A stretch of DNA of 64,000 nt from Pogostemon cablin (Eukaryota > Streptophyta > Magnoliopsida > Lamiales > Lamiaceae): the NCBI GenBank assembly GCA_023678885.1, contig CM042958.1, forward strand, positions 16,424,852 to 16,488,851, in the 5' to 3' direction. Under the pieces are notes generated by a model. It saw only the letters and a list, made by a program, of their open reading frames with translations. It was not told where the DNA came from and ran no database searches. How positions within the stretch are numbered: position 1 is the stretch's first letter; the number at the start of each line of letters is the position of its first letter. A program made the position numbers and the translations under genes. Of this stretch, positions 61,401 through 64,000 are shown piece by piece.

Positions 61401-62294
61401 AAAACCATATAACCCTATGTATGAAATCTGGGACAGGTATGGCATTGTTGAAAATGTTTGAAATAAACAAGGAGCCATCTGCACATATGGATAATGAATA
61501 ATTATGATCCACTTCGGATTATACTATCTTGAATGGAAACCATTACGTCTTAAAAGAGAAATGTTTTCAGTCTAAAATTACAAATTTTAAGATAATGGAG
61601 TTTTTTTCAATAAAGAATGCTTATACCAACCTTTGATTGAATGTCGGAAAAGTGATTCATCTCATTGGAGGAAGAAGTCAATATTCTTGCTAAGTTGATC
61701 GATGAAGCATTCACTGAAGAATATAAATTTGCTGTATTTTGAATTCCAAAGTACAATTCTTGATTGGTATTATGGGCAATCAGCTTCAATTTGTTTTGAA
61801 TTTCTGTCATATTGATGATCCATGATGGCATCAAAACACCACCAAAACATAACACCATGAACATCTGTAAATTCACACGCACAAAATAATTGTTATTATA
61901 ATATAATGAGAAGATTTATTCCATGCATTTACCTTTTTATTTTTTAAAAAAAATAATATAAGGATTTATTAGATGCTTTATAATAATTTTAAAAAATACA
62001 ACAAAATATCAATAAATTTTGTTAAAATTTTGAGTTTCCCTTATATGTCGTGAGAAGTGTATTATAAGTGAGAGCATTTATTTAGTTTCTCATTCACTAA
62101 ACTCATAATTAGATATCTAAAATTATAGAATAAAAGGATACAAATATATACTCCATACAATTGCTACAGTTTAATTGAAGAAATATTATAATTTAATAAA
62201 TAAAATAAAAAATGAGTTTATTAAGACATACCCAAAAGAATAAGATGATAAGGGGACGCAATACCGACGTCCGTAATTTCTTCAAACACAGCAT
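58417..62294 (-). CDS. CKI1: CKI1-like hybrid histidine kinase
   Basis: Five exons, all phase 0 and GT..AG: 62294-62232, 61864-61631, 61478-60834, 60482-58713, 58629-58417, giving 974 residues; Arabidopsis CKI1 is 1122. Membrane segment one is completed by the first splice (LRPLIILFFW joined to MFMVLCFGGVL, residues about 12-32). An extracellular region of about 290 residues follows, then membrane segment two (about 333-358). Kinase landmarks: phospho-acceptor His about 398 (SASHDIRGYLAG), N box LSNLVSNAVKF, G1 DTGKGIP, F box VFENYVQV, G2 GLGLG. Receiver: DDD about 856-858, phospho-acceptor Asp about 902 (LMDCE), ALTAH, Lys in ITKPL. The last intron falls two residues after Asp 902. CKI1 acts through phosphotransfer proteins in the two-component network and is needed for female gametophyte and vascular development. 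No lesion seen. The usual Pro in MDCxMPxMDG is Met here. Confidence 0.93.
60511..60677. mobile_element. Stowaway-like MITE in intron 3 of the CKI1-like gene
   Basis: It begins CTCCCTTTGTCTCATTTCAA after TA (60509-60510) and ends TTGAAATGGAACAGGAGGAG near 60677. About 167 bp, contained wholly in the intron 60483-60833 and leaving both splice sites intact. Confidence 0.65.
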
Positions 62295-64000
62295 GATTGT
62301 AACATTTGTGAAACATACAATGATAAGAAAGACCTGCCACATGATTAATAATAAATTTAAATTAAAATTAAAAACAAATCTTATATTACAATATTTAATA
62401 TGACGAAATTATAATTATTCTAATTTTCACATCTCCATTACACTCCAAATCATTCCTACACAAAAAAATATATTAAAATTAATGTACTAATATTATGTTT
62501 TTTTTGCCTTCTAGACAAGTGACTCGATCACAAATTACAAATTTTATATCGTGGGACATGCATTTCTATTATTAAGAAATTAGTTAATGAGGGGAATGAC
62601 GGGACAGTGAATATTAGTGTTCATAAGTAAGCGTGATAATCTTATTATAAATTTTACTTATTAATCGTAGTTTAATTTAATAGTTGTAATTATATAATCT
62701 CTTTATTATTAATTTTTTATACATATTATTAAATTAATAGTATCATTTTCATACCTATAAAACAAAGATTTATGTAAGACCGGATCTCACGTAAGACGGG
62801 TCAAATAAAAATCAAATTAAAAAGCGTGGATCTGAGCCTGCTTGAAACCTGTAAAAGCATGTCAAATAACTTGGTTTGATTGATTTATTTATTTTATTTT
62901 TTTTAACTTGTTTCATTTTGCCATTTGATTTATTTATTTATTTTATTTTATTTTTTTTAAGTTAGGCTTTGTTTTGTTTTAGAACATATACTATTATTTA
63001 TTATTACATTTGTATTATTATTCGTAAATAAATCAGGAAAATATTTTCTTTAGAAACACAACTAATATAACGTTAATCGTGTCAAAATAATATATAATTG
63101 GAAAAAAAAATAATAACTTCACTTTTTATTGATTTGTTACCACATTTTACTTATTATAATAATAGTTCATGAAAAAAATTATTTAAATGATTATTGTTTT
63201 TTCATTATCAAGTATTTTTTATTAAAAATGTTATCACTTTTTATCTTTTTAAAAAATATAGTGTTCATTAAATATTTTATTGGACATTTATCACTTTTCT
63301 TTAATTATGTATCACTTTATTATTAAAAATATTATTCAATTTTTATCTGTCCTATAAAATTTTTATCAAATAATTTAATTAGATGTGTATCACTTTTTCT
63401 TAATCAAGTATCACTTTTGATTAAAAATGTTATCACTTATTGTCCTTTTTATAAATTATATATGAAATAATTTGATTATTTGAGTATCACTTTTCCATTT
63501 CAAATATTATTTTTTTATTAAAAATATTATCACTTTTTAATTTATAAAATTTTCATGAAATAACTCAATAATAAGTTTATAATTTTTTTTCTTCTTAGTA
63601 TCACTTTTAAATTTTCAACTATTACTTTTAATTTTCTTATTATCACATTATACTTTAAGTATAAATTGTAATTTTAATAATTAATAAAATTTAAAATGTA
63701 TAAAAAAAGAAAAGTGGATTGCAGCCAGACGTTCATGAATATGTCATTTCGGGAGGCTTGGGCTACTGTTTTCTTTATTTTATTTTATTTTATATATATT
63801 ATGATAAATTGATTGATGAATAATTCATCTCATATAAGGAGATCTATAAGATGGTCTCCTACAATACTCATCCTAATGATAAATACACATGTACAGTGTC
63901 CAAAATTGATGATGAGTTCGAATATTTTCATATATAACGAATAAAGGGTTAAAATATTGAAGTGAAACAAAATATTGATGAATTTTTTAATTTTAATTAA
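62295..64000. other. Upstream region of the CKI1-like gene, AT-rich, with repeats
   Basis: The promoter of the CKI1-like gene should lie here, but no element is clear in the A/T-rich sequence. 62765-62805 carries a GTAAGACCGGATCTCACG fragment like the ends of the GTGAGA-type MITEs. No other gene is supported up to the window end. Confidence 0.45.
63120..63640. repeat. Tandem array related to GTGAGA-type MITE interior
   Basis: Four to five units of about 100 bp share TTAAAAATGTTATCACTTTT (near 63219, 63321, 63420, 63517) and a TTCATGAAATAA-like phrase. The TATCACTTTT wording matches the interior of the MITE at 36431-36676, so this may be an expanded relative. Confidence 0.6.

Overview
The window is nuclear DNA of a flowering plant, most likely an asterid eudicot, though the species cannot be fixed from sequence alone. 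The evidence is GT..AG introns, the 9-bp mini-exon typical of plant invertases, a CC-type glutaredoxin, a CKI1-type hybrid histidine kinase, a PM-ANT1-type nucleotide carrier, and dense plant transposons (Ty1/copia, LINE, MULE, hAT, CACTA, Stowaway). It is gene-poor and AT-rich, and most of its length is repeats.

Host genes from left to right: a broken ARM-repeat gene cut by the left edge (1-578, minus); a cell-wall invertase pseudogene with its six-exon layout still readable (2750-5249, plus); an intact two-exon PM-ANT1-like carrier (6698-10508, plus); an intact single-exon CC-type glutaredoxin (26397-26813, minus); a short unrecognised gene with a plausible promoter (49397-49750, plus); a non-RD LRR receptor kinase pseudogene (55655-57664, plus); and an apparently intact five-exon CKI1-like histidine kinase (58417-62294, minus). 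These genes share no obvious pathway. They are separate loci in repeat-rich DNA.

The rest is mobile DNA. At least 18 Stowaway-like MITEs (about 150-300 bp, TA target, ends like CTCCCTCCGTCC) are scattered from 13.5 to 42.2 kb, several inside other MITEs. A 5'-truncated LINE with a 17-bp target duplication lies at 17.2-18.2 kb. A multi-level insertion stack occupies 18.7-20.7 kb and a solo LTR lies at 23.96-24.84 kb. A 2.45-kb long-terminal-inverted-repeat MULE (32554-35005) carries two mirror-image arrays of a 34-bp palindromic unit. A hAT-like element follows (35061-35934), then a decayed copia element (36898-41158), two fold-back elements (41.3-41.9 kb), a roughly 4.3-kb non-autonomous CACTA element with a triplicated left end (43.6-47.9 kb), and a minus-strand copia element (49784-55119) with matching 5-bp target duplications.

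No clearly new biochemical system is evident. The most unusual object is the long-TIR MULE with palindromic arrays. Next are the insertion stack, the invertase pseudogene, and the glutaredoxin lacking the usual ALWL tail. All boundaries, domains and target duplications were read by eye; no database search or alignment program was run.
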